The notes below the pieces were generated by a model. That model did no database searches, was not told where the DNA came from, and saw only the letters and a program-made list of their open reading frames with translations. A program made the translations under genes and the position numbers. This document shows, piece after piece, positions 48,612 through 56,076 of a DNA stretch of 64,000 nucleotides (position 1 is the first letter of the stretch; every line of letters starts with the position of its first letter). Where the stretch lies: contig JAQUIJ010000003.1 of assembly GCA_028683385.1 (NCBI GenBank), positions 62,001-126,000 of the forward strand. The letters are read 5' to 3'. The stretch is from Prolixibacteraceae bacterium. GTDB taxonomy: Bacteria > Bacteroidota > Bacteroidia > Bacteroidales > Prolixibacteraceae.

Positions 48612-48872
48612 ATGAAAATGATCATGGTAGATAGAACGGAACGTATCCACATTAGAGCATCAAAAGTAACAAAAGCACGTTGGGCATCATTCTGCAATGC
48701 TTTAGATAAAAGTACGCAGTCTGAAGTATTCGAAGGCTTAATGGCAGTCGTATTTAATAGAGAATTTTCGGGTGCTGGAATTATTAAAAGTATTAAAGAA
48801 AGAAAGTTGTGGATTGAAAATTATGAATATGCTGAATGCGATGAAGATTGCGGAGAGTGCGAGAGTGAATGA
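48612..48872 (+). CDS. Small hypothetical protein, possible ribbon-helix-helix-like
   Basis: 86 aa from the ATG at 48612. The start MKMIMVDRTERIHIRASKV then an alpha-helical stretch resembles short DNA-binding RHH-type antitoxin/regulator proteins, with an acidic Cys-rich tail (CDEDCGECESE). The function is not recognised; a role as an element regulator is inferred only from size and position. It overlaps the next gene by 32 nt. Confidence 0.5.
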   Translation: MKMIMVDRTERIHIRASKVTKARWASFCNALDKSTQSEVFEGLMAVVFNREFSGAGIIKSIKERKLWIENYEYAECDEDCGECESE

Positions 48873-49059
48873 GCAAAAATGGGATTATATCTTGCCTGAT
48901 GGTTCAAGGGAAACCAATATGAAGGATGCAAAGATCAAACTCGGGGTATCAAAAACAAGAATGGTAGGGATGATTAAATCAGGAGTCGTTAAAAGAATCG
49001 AAGTAATAAATTCAAAACCGCTTACGGGCTATGAAGATAAAATTGGAATTATTAAGTAG
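48841..49059 (+). CDS. Small hypothetical protein with HTH-like core
   Basis: 72 aa if started at the ATG at 48841 (MKIAESARVN); further in-frame ATGs at 48823 and 48829 are also possible. The stretch MKDAKIKLGVSKTRMVGMI looks like a short helix-turn-helix. It overlaps the previous gene and the start of the next (49031), so the three are translated as a coupled set. No family recognised. Confidence 0.5.
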   Translation: MKIAESARVNEQKWDYILPDGSRETNMKDAKIKLGVSKTRMVGMIKSGVVKRIEVINSKPLTGYEDKIGIIK

Positions 49060-50023
49060 TGCAGCTGCTTACAGAGAAGTTGAAAATAGGGTTTTAAAGC
49101 AACCTGTAACAATTGAATTTGATCGACTATTGAAAGATACGTTCAAATATCAAGATGAACCGTTGCTTTATGAACCCTATAAAATTGTGAAAAACATTGA
49201 CAAGAAAATCCGTAATGGAAGGATAACGAAGTTAGACCAGGCACAAACTCGAAGAAAGATCTTTATCTCCCTTATAGTCAGCAGGATGATCAGATTCCAG
49301 CGTTTGTGCTTGGATTTCTTAGCGGTGGAAGAAATAACTCTGATTCAATTTAGACAAGCATACGCGCACCATTACCATTGTACAAAATTTATCACTGAAG
49401 CGATTAAAAAGCACAGTCCCATTCAGAAAAGAATAATTGATCTTGCAAAAGTTGGGACTCGGGTAAAACTGGATTCGTCAAGTAGAATTCCTGAAATCGA
49501 AGCAAAGTTAGCCGATGTTACAAATACGACTGGAAAAAATCTGTTCAGACAATTTATAGATACACGTAAAGCGCAAGATTTGGAAGAAGAACTGTTAAAG
49601 GAGAAGGAAGATACCTTCATGAGCAGTAATAAATTTTCAATTGAAGACATCTGCTATCGTTTTATTAATGGAAGCGACCTGATTCCAAACTCTATTAATC
49701 TTAGAACTGTTTTATCCAAAACACTATTTGACAGGATATGGAAGTTATCACCAACAGCTCAGAAGAAGCTGATGGAAACGGTTGTTAGTTCATACAAGGC
49801 CACGTATAGCCTGCAAATAGCCCAATTAAGAAAAAAGAATACCAAGGATAGGAAGCTGAAATGGTCGAGAAAGAATAATATAAAGGAAACATCTGCTCAG
49901 GATAAACGAGAACTGGTACGTGAGCATAGGGCTAATGGATTAACACAGAGGGAAGCAGCTATAAAAATAGGATGTTCAGTCAGCTCAGTTCACAAATATT
50001 GGAAAGAAAAGGCGGTAAATTAA
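49031..50023 (+). CDS. Hypothetical protein with C-terminal HTH
   Basis: 330 aa, cytosolic, basic. The body is helical and not recognised. The last 45 residues (NGLTQREAAIKIGCSVSSVH) form a clear helix-turn-helix of the resolvase/transposase type, preceded by a Lys/Arg-rich linker. It may be an element-encoded replication, excision or regulatory protein; the position after two small regulators suits this. Overlaps the upstream gene by 29 nt. Confidence 0.65.
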   Translation: MKIKLELLSSAAAYREVENRVLKQPVTIEFDRLLKDTFKYQDEPLLYEPYKIVKNIDKKIRNGRITKLDQAQTRRKIFISLIVSRMIRFQRLCLDFLAVEEITLIQFRQAYAHHYHCTKFITEAIKKHSPIQKRIIDLAKVGTRVKLDSSSRIPEIEAKLADVTNTTGKNLFRQFIDTRKAQDLEEELLKEKEDTFMSSNKFSIEDICYRFINGSDLIPNSINLRTVLSKTLFDRIWKLSPTAQKKLMETVVSSYKATYSLQIAQLRKKNTKDRKLKWSRKNNIKETSAQDKRELVREHRANGLTQREAAIKIGCSVSSVHKYWKEKAVN

Positions 50024-50130
50024 TTATAAAACACGTAATATATTGGACGAAAATAGTAATAAAGAAACTGGTGATATATATGTGGAAATGTGTCATGATT
50101 TTTATGTGTTCATCATGTAGATAAAAGTTT

Positions 50131-50157
50131 AAGCCCGGGTAACTCCGGGTTTTTTTA
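50131..50157 (+). terminator. Terminator of the plus-strand element genes
   Basis: AAGCCCGG pairs with CCGGGTTT (8 bp, 6-nt loop), followed by TTTTTATGCC. About 110 nt after the stop at 50023. Confidence 0.85.
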
Positions 50158-50235
50158 TGCCTTAGTGTCATCGTGATGGTTTCCGAACTGAACCGGATCA
50201 ATAATATTCCTCGATGGTACTGCCGGTGACCACTT

Positions 50236-50538
50236 TTAAATCGACTTTTCCCCAATAGAACGAGCCGGGAGTGAATGATTAGTGGTAGGCTCTTCCATAT
50301 GTACCCCCGAATTTTCAGCTGATTTATACGTGATTTCACCACCAATAGACATGATTTCAGCAAATGGAACAACTCCGATCTTGACCCCTGTGACGAGCCT
50401 GTATATGTACCAGCAAGTAAAGTTTGTAGTATCAATACAGACCCAAAACTGACCGCTAGCTGTACTCGCCTCGACACGTTCCCAAACTCCGGTGTAAGTA
50501 TATAGAAAAGCAGCACCCCGGATTGGAATGCTGCAAAA
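50236..50538 (-). pseudogene. Possible gene remnant, truncated 5' end
   Basis: A stop-free minus-strand frame of 100 codons lacks an early start; its sequence (YTYTGVWERVEASTASGQ, then FWVCIDTTNFTCWYIYRL, ending MEEPTTNHSLPARSIGEKSI) reads like real protein rather than random translation. The overlapping frame 49980-50570 has poorer composition and is rejected. No family recognised. It begins inside a terminator hairpin, so it is probably a relic left by recombination. Confidence 0.3.
50506..50534 (-). terminator. Terminator of the 50583 gene (type shared with 51266)
   Basis: On the minus strand GCAGCA..TGCTGC closes a 13-nt loop and is followed by TTTTCT. The loop CATTCCAATCCGGGG is nearly the same as in the terminator at 51266. 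Confidence 0.75.
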
Positions 50539-50582
50539 TTAGTTTCAACTGCAATAATTACAAAGAGCATAGACCTACCACT

Positions 50583-51197
50583 CTATAATTCAGGCACTAA
50601 CCCAAAATAACTGAAAATACTCCAGGTATTTGTTTTAACAAGTCCGATAATACCATCCTTCCCTCCTTTATAATCAAAGAATACTTTATAGCGTGCTCCT
50701 TCGCTATTGCAAAAAACACCATTCTCGTTGATTTCTATTTCATTGAATGGAAAATCAGGGATACTTGATTTCTCCAAGCTCCTCGCTTTCGCCTCAATAA
50801 ACTCAGAATAATCTGAATAATCAATTTGCGAAAGATACCTGGTTAGCCCATTGTTCATTTTAGAATTTGAATAAAAATGTGTTGTAGCAATTCTTGAGCT
50901 TACACTGAAAATATTTTTGGGTTTAGCTTGACTTTCAATACAAAACACATAATTATCTTGATTATACACTAATCGTCCAAGAGGAGTATAAGCGCCCGGC
51001 GAACTGGAACTGACTCTTGTGTATTTAGCTTTTGTAAGGTACTTTGTTACTATATTCGAAAATCTTTTATCTCCAAAGTGTATACTGCTAAATAATTCTG
51101 GATCATCAGGGCAATCAGCTATAAAACCGCTGCTAAGCTCTTCGTGTGGATTTCTCATAAGATCAAACAATATATAATTTTCAAAATTGCTTTTCAT
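50583..51197 (-). CDS. Hypothetical protein, element cargo
   Basis: 204 aa, no signal peptide. The start is the ATG at 51197 (MKSNFENYILFD). Features: aromatic- and Ser-rich, C-terminal GGKDGIIGLVKTNTWSIFSYF. Not recognised. It is the last gene of the minus-strand row, separated from the secreted-protein genes by a terminator, so it may have its own promoter. Cytosolic, unlike its neighbours. Confidence 0.5.
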   Translation of the reverse strand: MKSNFENYILFDLMRNPHEELSSGFIADCPDDPELFSSIHFGDKRFSNIVTKYLTKAKYTRVSSSSPGAYTPLGRLVYNQDNYVFCIESQAKPKNIFSVSSRIATTHFYSNSKMNNGLTRYLSQIDYSDYSEFIEAKARSLEKSSIPDFPFNEIEINENGVFCNSEGARYKVFFDYKGGKDGIIGLVKTNTWSIFSYFGLVPEL

Positions 51198-51265
51198 AGA
51201 TTTATAATTTATTTATAATCGACTAATAGTTCATCAGCTAAATCAATTCTACTTACATAAATGAG

Positions 51266-51293
51266 AAAAAAAGCAGCACCCCGATTGGAATAC
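51266..51293 (-). terminator. Terminator of the secreted-protein row
   Basis: On the minus strand GTAGTA..TGCTGC can pair with two G-T pairs and is followed by TTTTTTT. Loop nearly identical to that at 50506; the changed stem bases keep pairing. Confidence 0.7.
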
Positions 51294-51334
51294 TACATTT
51301 ATCGGTAGTATATTACCCTATTCATTATTGGTGC

Positions 51335-51748
51335 TCAATCAAGTTTATTCATATTAAATACCATAACTATATCTGAGAAATCAATGTATAATTGGGTTAC
51401 CTTATCGTTTGAATTTGGTTTCAAGTGACGTATTACAATGTTTTCCCCTTTATCATTTACACATTTTAGTTTGATTATTATATCTCCCCTTTCATTAGAA
51501 CTTTCCTCATCAAAATGGACTATATCATAAACTACGACTTCTCCACCGTATAGTTTAATCCTAAGATTATCAAGATCAATGGTAATCAAAATATTAAGGT
51601 CTGTATTTTCCGTCCATTCTCCCCATTCGCCTGTTGTTTCGATTCGTTTACACTCAGACCAGCTTTGTGTTCTATATTTTATAACTTGTCCAAATGTTGT
51701 TATACCAAGCGAGGTAAATAATAACAATAACAGAATAAATCTTTTCAT
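51335..51748 (-). CDS. Small predicted secreted protein A
   Basis: 137 aa with a clear type I signal peptide (residues 1-20, ending TTFGQ). The mature 117 residues are beta-rich (WSECKRIETTGEWGEWTEN, then DLNILITIDLDNLRIKLYGG) and include two Cys. No family recognised. Last member of a minus-strand row of five small exported proteins (53824 to 51335) with gaps of 28, 14, 3 and 57 nt. Confidence 0.6.
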   Translation of the reverse strand: MKRFILLLLLFTSLGITTFGQVIKYRTQSWSECKRIETTGEWGEWTENTDLNILITIDLDNLRIKLYGGEVVVYDIVHFDEESSNERGDIIIKLKCVNDKGENIVIRHLKPNSNDKVTQLYIDFSDIVMVFNMNKLD

Positions 51749-51805
51749 GACATTCTTTAATTAGTAAAAGTTATTAGGATATGCTACCAGAATTAAATCT
51801 GGGAT

Positions 51806-52246
51806 TTATTTATACTTATTTGGTATTAGCTTGCCCTTAACCTCATATTCATATTCAGGAATAACCAAACTACAGCTATCCTTATCCAGAAAGGTAGTGA
51901 TATTGATATTCGGCTCGTTCTCTGACATAGCCGTACCACAAAATACAATGCCCAGGTTCTCGAACTCCTTGATCCCTTCACCGTCTATCCGCTTACCATC
52001 CAGTTTGTACCGTTGAATCTTATACTCTGGATTCTTCGGTATTTTACCATCTTTGGGAAGTATATACTGTCTGATCTCCATTTCTTTGAATGAATTGTAG
52101 AAAGTGACAGTACCCATTGCTTTAGCCTCATAACCTTGCATGTAAAGCTTCTGGATAGTGAACCCGATTTTATCTTGACTATAGCCGTAGCATGTAAATA
52201 TTACAGCTAATAAAAGCGTCACAATAATTGCTTGTGTTGATTTCAT
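51806..52246 (-). CDS. Small predicted secreted protein B
   Basis: 146 aa. Signal peptide in residues 1-23 (ends YGYSQ). The mature part is beta-rich with several Tyr/Gly positions (KAMGTVTFYNSFKEMEIRQY) and two Cys. No family recognised. It starts 3 nt after the stop of the gene upstream, so it is co-translated with it. Confidence 0.6.
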   Translation of the reverse strand: MKSTQAIIVTLLLAVIFTCYGYSQDKIGFTIQKLYMQGYEAKAMGTVTFYNSFKEMEIRQYILPKDGKIPKNPEYKIQRYKLDGKRIDGEGIKEFENLGIVFCGTAMSENEPNINITTFLDKDSCSLVIPEYEYEVKGKLIPNKYK

Positions 52247-52249
52247 CGG

Positions 52250-52771
52250 CTATTCAGATTTAAGGATCTCTAATCTGGTAAAAGGAGTTTGGCTTTTCTG
52301 CGATATATCAACAATAGCATCAATATCACTGTCCTTTGCATAGTTTATTTGAGTAACGACCTTCTTATGCGTGGTGGTATAAATCAAGGTTAATGTTATC
52401 CGCATTCCATCTATTCTCCAGAAGTACATTTTGTTATTCCCGTGCATCTTTTCATGAGGTTCTCCATACATTGCAGTCAGGTAGGTATACTTATTACTGA
52501 ATAAGGATGAAGGATAACATTGAATTTCCGTAATGCACAGTTGATTACTGAACATGTAGGTTTGCATGTATTCAAGCAAATCATTACTCTTGGCGACCAT
52601 AAGCACAATTGGTGTTTCCTGATGGTAGATCGCTGACACCTGTGAATTATACTTTATGGATTCGTCCTTGATGTATTGATAACTTTTGCTAAGTAACTGT
52701 TGCGATTGGGCTGAATAGCAAATACCAACCAACACTAATAAAAACATTAGTTTAAAGGCTTTTTTCATCAT
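52250..52771 (-). CDS. Small predicted secreted protein C
   Basis: 173 aa from the ATG at 52771 (MMKKAFKLMFLL). The signal peptide ends near SAQSQ. The mature part has two Cys and an aromatic-rich stretch (NNKMYFWRIDGMRITLTLIY). No family recognised. It lies 14 nt after the previous gene in the row. Confidence 0.6.
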   Translation of the reverse strand: MMKKAFKLMFLLVLVGICYSAQSQQLLSKSYQYIKDESIKYNSQVSAIYHQETPIVLMVAKSNDLLEYMQTYMFSNQLCITEIQCYPSSLFSNKYTYLTAMYGEPHEKMHGNNKMYFWRIDGMRITLTLIYTTTHKKVVTQINYAKDSDIDAIVDISQKSQTPFTRLEILKSE

Positions 52772-52785
52772 CAAAATACAATTTG

Positions 52786-53325
52786 TTACCAATTTACCGT
52801 CGGTTTAGCAGGCTCTTTATAGAAATTTGAACCAATCACATATTTTAAATATACCTCACGATAGGTACCCATAAAATTCCTAGTGTCAGTTGTTGTAATA
52901 TACTTAATATTGCCACTCAGATCATAGCCTACTTCAAACTTTTCAATTTTGGCAATAGGCGGTAAAACAGAAGAATAATCAGGTACAAGGACAGTTATAC
53001 CTCGCTGAGCTTCATATTTAACATCATCATCAAGTATTTGCTTTTGTTCTGCAGTAAGCTTGATTTCTGAAATTAAAGTAACTTCTACAATTATATTGTT
53101 TGACCATAATGATTTTTCCTTTATGATATTTTTAATACGATATTCATACTCATCAATCTTAATTGTGTTTTTATTAAGTATAAATCGCGTATTCTCTTTA
53201 ATTAACTCATCTGGGAAGCCATCATTTTCATATGACTTTGAATAGCCATTACTATTAAAAACTACCTGAGAGAAAGAAATCGCAGGAATTATTATGCAGA
53301 TTAGCAATAAAATATTTTTCATCAT
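52786..53325 (-). CDS. Small predicted secreted protein D
   Basis: 179 aa from the ATG at 53325. Signal peptide in residues 1-20 ending ISFSQ. The mature part is beta-rich with YEYRIKNIIKEKSLW and TTTDTRNFMGTYREVYLKY. No family recognised. Longer upstream frame to 53364 is rejected because it would overlap the next gene and hide the signal peptide. Confidence 0.6.
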   Translation of the reverse strand: MMKNILLLICIIIPAISFSQVVFNSNGYSKSYENDGFPDELIKENTRFILNKNTIKIDEYEYRIKNIIKEKSLWSNNIIVEVTLISEIKLTAEQKQILDDDVKYEAQRGITVLVPDYSSVLPPIAKIEKFEVGYDLSGNIKYITTTDTRNFMGTYREVYLKYVIGSNFYKEPAKPTVNW

Positions 53326-53353
53326 GTTTGAGATTTGGTTTATTAATTTGTAT

Positions 53354-53824
53354 CTAAATGTCAAAGTATTCCCAGTCCCCTGAGTAATAGTTCTTCTTGT
53401 AATACCCTACTTTAGTACCATTCCTGTTAAACACATTAATTTTATTTTTATCATATGAATCTGGCTCCCTATACCCTATAACATTCCCATTCTTATCAGT
53501 AATATTTACACGATCTTTATTCCAGAAGTCTTGTTTTTCAGAACTCTGTAGATTCCCATTTTTATTATAAGTGTTAGTTTTCTTATCATCCCAATTGTCA
53601 TTTTTGACAGTTTTCACCAGATTACCAGAAGCATCATAAACGTTTATCTTTGATTTATCCCATGCATCAACTTTGTAATAGCCGACCTTATTTCCTCTGG
53701 AATCTAAAATATTCACCTTTTCCTTATCCCAAGGGTCTTGTTTGTATTGGAGGTCCTGAGCAAATAAATTTAATGATGTGACTGTAATGATAAATAGGAT
53801 AATTGCTTTAGCTAGATTTTTCAT
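53354..53824 (-). CDS. Secreted protein with five 23-aa repeats
   Basis: 156 aa. Signal peptide (residues 1-23, ends NLFAQ), then five tandem repeats of about 23 residues with pattern D-x-W-D-K-x-K-x-N-x-x-D-x-x-G-N, for example DPWDKEKVNILDSRGNKVGY and DAWDKSKINVYDASGNLVK. The repeats are likely a beta-structured, surface-type array, similar in style to other Bacteroidota short-repeat proteins; no named family recognised. It is the first gene of the row, downstream of a terminator-like hairpin at 53874. Confidence 0.7.
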   Translation of the reverse strand: MKNLAKAIILFIITVTSLNLFAQDLQYKQDPWDKEKVNILDSRGNKVGYYKVDAWDKSKINVYDASGNLVKTVKNDNWDDKKTNTYNKNGNLQSSEKQDFWNKDRVNITDKNGNVIGYREPDSYDKNKINVFNRNGTKVGYYKKNYYSGDWEYFDI

Positions 53825-53873
53825 TTTAGTTGATTTAAGATGTTTATAAATATTCAATTGACATATTCCAAAT

Positions 53874-53923
53874 AAAAGCGTGGACTGAAACATATCCAGA
53901 AACCGGAAATGAACAGCCCACGC
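53874..53923 (-). terminator. Terminator-like hairpin upstream of the secreted-protein row
   Basis: GCGTGG pairs with CCACGC and CTG with CAG (one mismatch between), and the minus strand then reads TTTTATTT. It lies 50 nt before the ATG at 53824. It could end the radC operon transcript, or attenuate the secreted row. Confidence 0.6.
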
Positions 53924-53945
53924 CAAGCGCAGCGTTCTTTGTCCC

Positions 53946-54186
53946 GGTGTGTTAAGAAACTGGCGGTTTCCTGATGCTGGACAATGCTACGCTTATTTCT
54001 TTATCACTATAAATTTGCAAATGACTCGTAAAATATTGTGGTATTTATACAAATAAAGAGGCGCAACCGTACTTAAAGATCAGAGGTACCGCCAGATACC
54101 CACACACCAATAAGCAGATTACGCCCATACGTTGACCGTTCTGCTATCACTTCGGTGTGTTAAAAACTGGCGGTTTCCTGATGCTG
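53946..54186. repeat. Three-copy structured repeat region, noncoding
   Basis: GGTGTGTTAAGAAACTGGCG with following GTTTCCTGATGCTG (53946-53979) recurs at 54154-54186 with one base missing. A third, inverted copy (CCGCCAG..ACACACC) lies at 54087-54110 and can pair with the 54154 copy, with GCAGA/TCTGC inside, forming a long hairpin over roughly 54087-54180. No gene is present in 53925-54311. An origin, a structured RNA or a recombination remnant are all possible. Confidence 0.65.
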
Positions 54187-54311
54187 AAGTAAAGCAGTCG
54201 TTAATATTTTATCTTGTCTCCGAATTATGCCATAAGCAATGTTTTATTTGACGTAAAAGTAAGAAAAGTAATCAGACATATAATGATAAATTGTATTTAG
54301 AACCATATTTA

Positions 54312-54776
54312 TTACATCAACCCTTCATCTGCAAAAGACATATATCCATCCCCAGGCAGCAAGATCAGATGGTCGAGCAACGGAATGTCAAGAGTCAGTC
54401 CGGCATCCTTTATCTTCCGGGTAATCGTTTTGTCTGTCTCGCTAGGTGTCTCATTTCCAGACGGATGGTTGTGTGCGACGATCACACTGCAAGCATTAGC
54501 CTTTAACCCGACCTGAAAAACGCATCTTACGTCCACAACTGTTCCACAGAGTCCTCCTTCAGCAACTTTGTGTATACCGAGGATTTTGTTGTTACGATTT
54601 AGATACATCGCGTAGAATGACTCTTTGTATTCCATTGATTGACTCCACAACTCCCGGAAGGCTTCTGCTGCCTCAAAAGAAGTCGTTACCTTTATCCTCT
54701 CTGATGGCTTAACGCTGGTGCTATATTTTACCTCGATTTCAGCCAATTTAAAGCATTTTGTTTCATTTATAATCAT
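54312..54776 (-). CDS. RadC-like JAB/MPN domain protein
   Basis: 154 aa from the ATG at 54776; a second ATG is 6 nt upstream. The later start is preferred because it places the leader stem 8 nt from ATG, as in the sister leaders. The JAB metal site is intact: AHNHPSGNETPSETD, with the Glu in the preceding strand. Such RadC-like proteins are frequent in Bacteroidota mobile elements; the function in DNA metabolism is not settled. Last gene of the operon. Confidence 0.88.
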   Translation of the reverse strand: MIINETKCFKLAEIEVKYSTSVKPSERIKVTTSFEAAEAFRELWSQSMEYKESFYAMYLNRNNKILGIHKVAEGGLCGTVVDVRCVFQVGLKANACSVIVAHNHPSGNETPSETDKTITRKIKDAGLTLDIPLLDHLILLPGDGYMSFADEGLM

Positions 54777-54824
54777 AATCATTGCCCGTTGATCCCGGGA
54801 CTTGTAATGGCCTGTATCAACGCC
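54777..54824 (-). promoter_or_regulatory. Two-hairpin leader E (radC)
   Basis: Minus strand: hairpin 1 GGC with GCC (10-nt loop GTTGATACAG), 9-nt linker, hairpin 2 CCCG-GGATCAA-CGGG, then 8 nt to ATG. The loops are complementary (TTGAT with ATCAA). Most divergent in sequence of five copies but same layout, which is what argues for conserved structure. Confidence 0.65.
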
Positions 54825-54879
54825 GATTTGACATTTAAAAATTTTATTAAAAGAGAAAAGAACCTTTCGGCTCTTCTCG

Positions 54880-55029
54880 TTACAAATCCGGATCAGCATC
54901 CGAATAAGATTCATCACCATGACCTGTTCCTCCTACATCTTCATCTTGATTGCAGTCATCGAAATCACGGTTATAGGATGAACAGATGGAGCAATTTCCA
55001 TCAGGTCTGATACAATTGTTTGAATTCAT
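54880..55029 (-). CDS. Small Cys-rich acidic protein (49 aa)
   Basis: A short gene found by its leader. The ATG at 55029 lies 8 nt after leader D, and the frame runs to TAA at 54880. The product begins MNSNNCIRPDGNCSICSSYN, has five Cys (two as CSIC) and a very acidic tail (DEDVGGTGHGDESYSDADPD). The function is unknown; the Cys pattern might bind a metal. It sits between radC and the 55083 gene in the same operon. Confidence 0.7.
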   Translation of the reverse strand: MNSNNCIRPDGNCSICSSYNRDFDDCNQDEDVGGTGHGDESYSDADPDL

Positions 55030-55075
55030 ATTTGTTGCTCATGCCTTTGAGACTCATTGTGGTATCTGGCACACC
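55030..55075 (-). promoter_or_regulatory. Two-hairpin leader D (49-aa gene)
   Basis: Minus strand: hairpin 1 GGT-GTGCCAGAT-ACC, linker ACAATGAGT, hairpin 2 CTCA-AAGGCA-TGAG, then CAACAAAT and ATG. Loop TGCC is complementary to loop GGCA. It fills the gap between the upstream stop and this start. Confidence 0.72.
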
Positions 55076-55082
55076 TGTTTAA

Positions 55083-55280
55083 TTAGAAAAAGATAAGTTC
55101 AGGGTAATTGTGTTCCTGCATTTTAGGCATCTTGCGGTACAACTCGTTGTAACATTCACCAAGTTCCAACAAATGAGGATGCTCACTTATACCGTTTTCA
55201 TCCAAGTAGGGACCTAAAACCCAAAGTATGGCATCCATTAACCTTTGGTATTCCTCCATCGACAATTCAACTAAATCCAT
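55083..55280 (-). CDS. Small hypothetical protein
   Basis: 65 aa from the ATG at 55280 (MDLVELSMEEYQRL); the frame track begins 6 nt earlier at a TTG. Acidic and helical, not recognised. It begins 2 nt after the stop of the upstream gene and, unlike the other genes of the operon, has no two-hairpin leader, so it is translated by coupling to 55283-55711. Confidence 0.55.
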   Translation of the reverse strand: MDLVELSMEEYQRLMDAILWVLGPYLDENGISEHPHLLELGECYNELYRKMPKMQEHNYPELIFF

Positions 55281-55282
55281 GA

Positions 55283-55711
55283 TCAATCCTCCTGAGGTTT
55301 CATAATGAAAATAGCTGGTGACGGATCGTCAAAGTCCTGTGCTTGTATCACTGCTTTTAAGGTTATAGTTCTTATCATCCTATCTCCGTCCATTCTTTCA
55401 TTCTGTTCCCAATCGCCTTTATCAGCTAAACGACAGTTGAATTTGAACATCATTAATGAACTGGAATTCGTTTTAGCAGCCCACATGAACATCCATAAAA
55501 TGTCCCATAAACGGCCTGATAAGTCTTGTTCTCCCTCCATTCCCTCAGGAACTTCAACGTACTTATCCCAAACTGATCGAGTCAAGTAAACTGGATATTT
55601 AATACCGGCTTCCTTTGATTGTCCATCAGCAACTCGAACTAAAAACCCATCTGCTACTGCTTCTTTGGTCGTGTAGGTTGAAATAATCTTCATGTCATTA
55701 AAATCTTCCAT
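55283..55711 (-). CDS. DUF6573-like plasmid/element protein
   Basis: 142 aa from the ATG at 55711, which lies 8 nt after leader C. The pattern ISTYTTKEAVADGFLVRVAD, then GIKYPVYLTRSVWDKYV and GRLWDILWM matches a family (DUF6573 by recollection) common on plasmids and integrative elements; function unknown. It is coupled to the 55083 gene downstream. Confidence 0.65.
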   Translation of the reverse strand: MEDFNDMKIISTYTTKEAVADGFLVRVADGQSKEAGIKYPVYLTRSVWDKYVEVPEGMEGEQDLSGRLWDILWMFMWAAKTNSSSLMMFKFNCRLADKGDWEQNERMDGDRMIRTITLKAVIQAQDFDDPSPAIFIMKPQED

Positions 55712-55758
55712 TAATTGCACCCATGCCTTTGGGATTTTGCTTTGGCTTCTGGCTCGCC
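55712..55758 (-). promoter_or_regulatory. Two-hairpin leader C (55711 gene)
   Basis: Minus strand: hairpin 1 GGC-GAGCCAGAA-GCC (extendable to TTGGC/GCCAA), linker AAAGCAAAAT, hairpin 2 CCCA-AAGGCA-TGGG, then TGCAATTA and ATG. Loops GCC and GGC are complementary. Confidence 0.72.
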
Positions 55759-55762
55759 AAGT

Positions 55763-56020
55763 TTAATGTTTAGAGAATGTATTAGATAGGATTTCCACAG
55801 GCCATCCATTTTTGTATTTTGATGTTTCCAAATCTTGTAAATCAAGTGCTTCAAATTCATCAAACCATTTGTGTAAATCAGTCATATTGACGTTGTAAGT
55901 TTTCTGGTCAAACTTTACATTAGCCGTTGTTAAATTATAAGGCGTTACAATTGCTAAAGTGTCTGCCGGAATTCTTGCACCTGATTTAAGTTTAAAATCA
56001 TTCACTGTGCGTATATCCAT
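55763..56020 (-). CDS. Small hypothetical protein
   Basis: 85 aa, starting at the ATG at 56020, 9 nt after leader B. It begins MDIRTVNDFKLKSGARIPAD and has a mostly beta N-half and helical C-half. Not recognised; similar short proteins accompany RadC- and DUF6573-like genes on Bacteroidota elements (recollection). The gene's end overlaps leader C. Confidence 0.55.
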   Translation of the reverse strand: MDIRTVNDFKLKSGARIPADTLAIVTPYNLTTANVKFDQKTYNVNMTDLHKWFDEFEALDLQDLETSKYKNGWPVEILSNTFSKH

Positions 56021-56067
56021 TTAATGTTACCGCTGCCTTGCGGATTTGATTTGGCATCAAGCTCGCC
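56021..56067 (-). promoter_or_regulatory. Two-hairpin leader B (56020 gene)
   Basis: Minus strand: hairpin 1 GGC-GAGCTTGAT-GCC, linker AAATCAAAT, hairpin 2 CCGC-AAGGCA-GCGG, then TAACATTAA and ATG. Loop GCTT pairs with AGGC (one G-T pair). Confidence 0.72.
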
Positions 56068-56076
56068 TGTAATTGA

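Noticed and set aside
49980-50570. 196-aa minus-strand frame
   Set aside because: Composition is not protein-like, it overlaps the end of the 330-aa gene and two terminators, and another frame in the same stretch looks more like true coding sequence.
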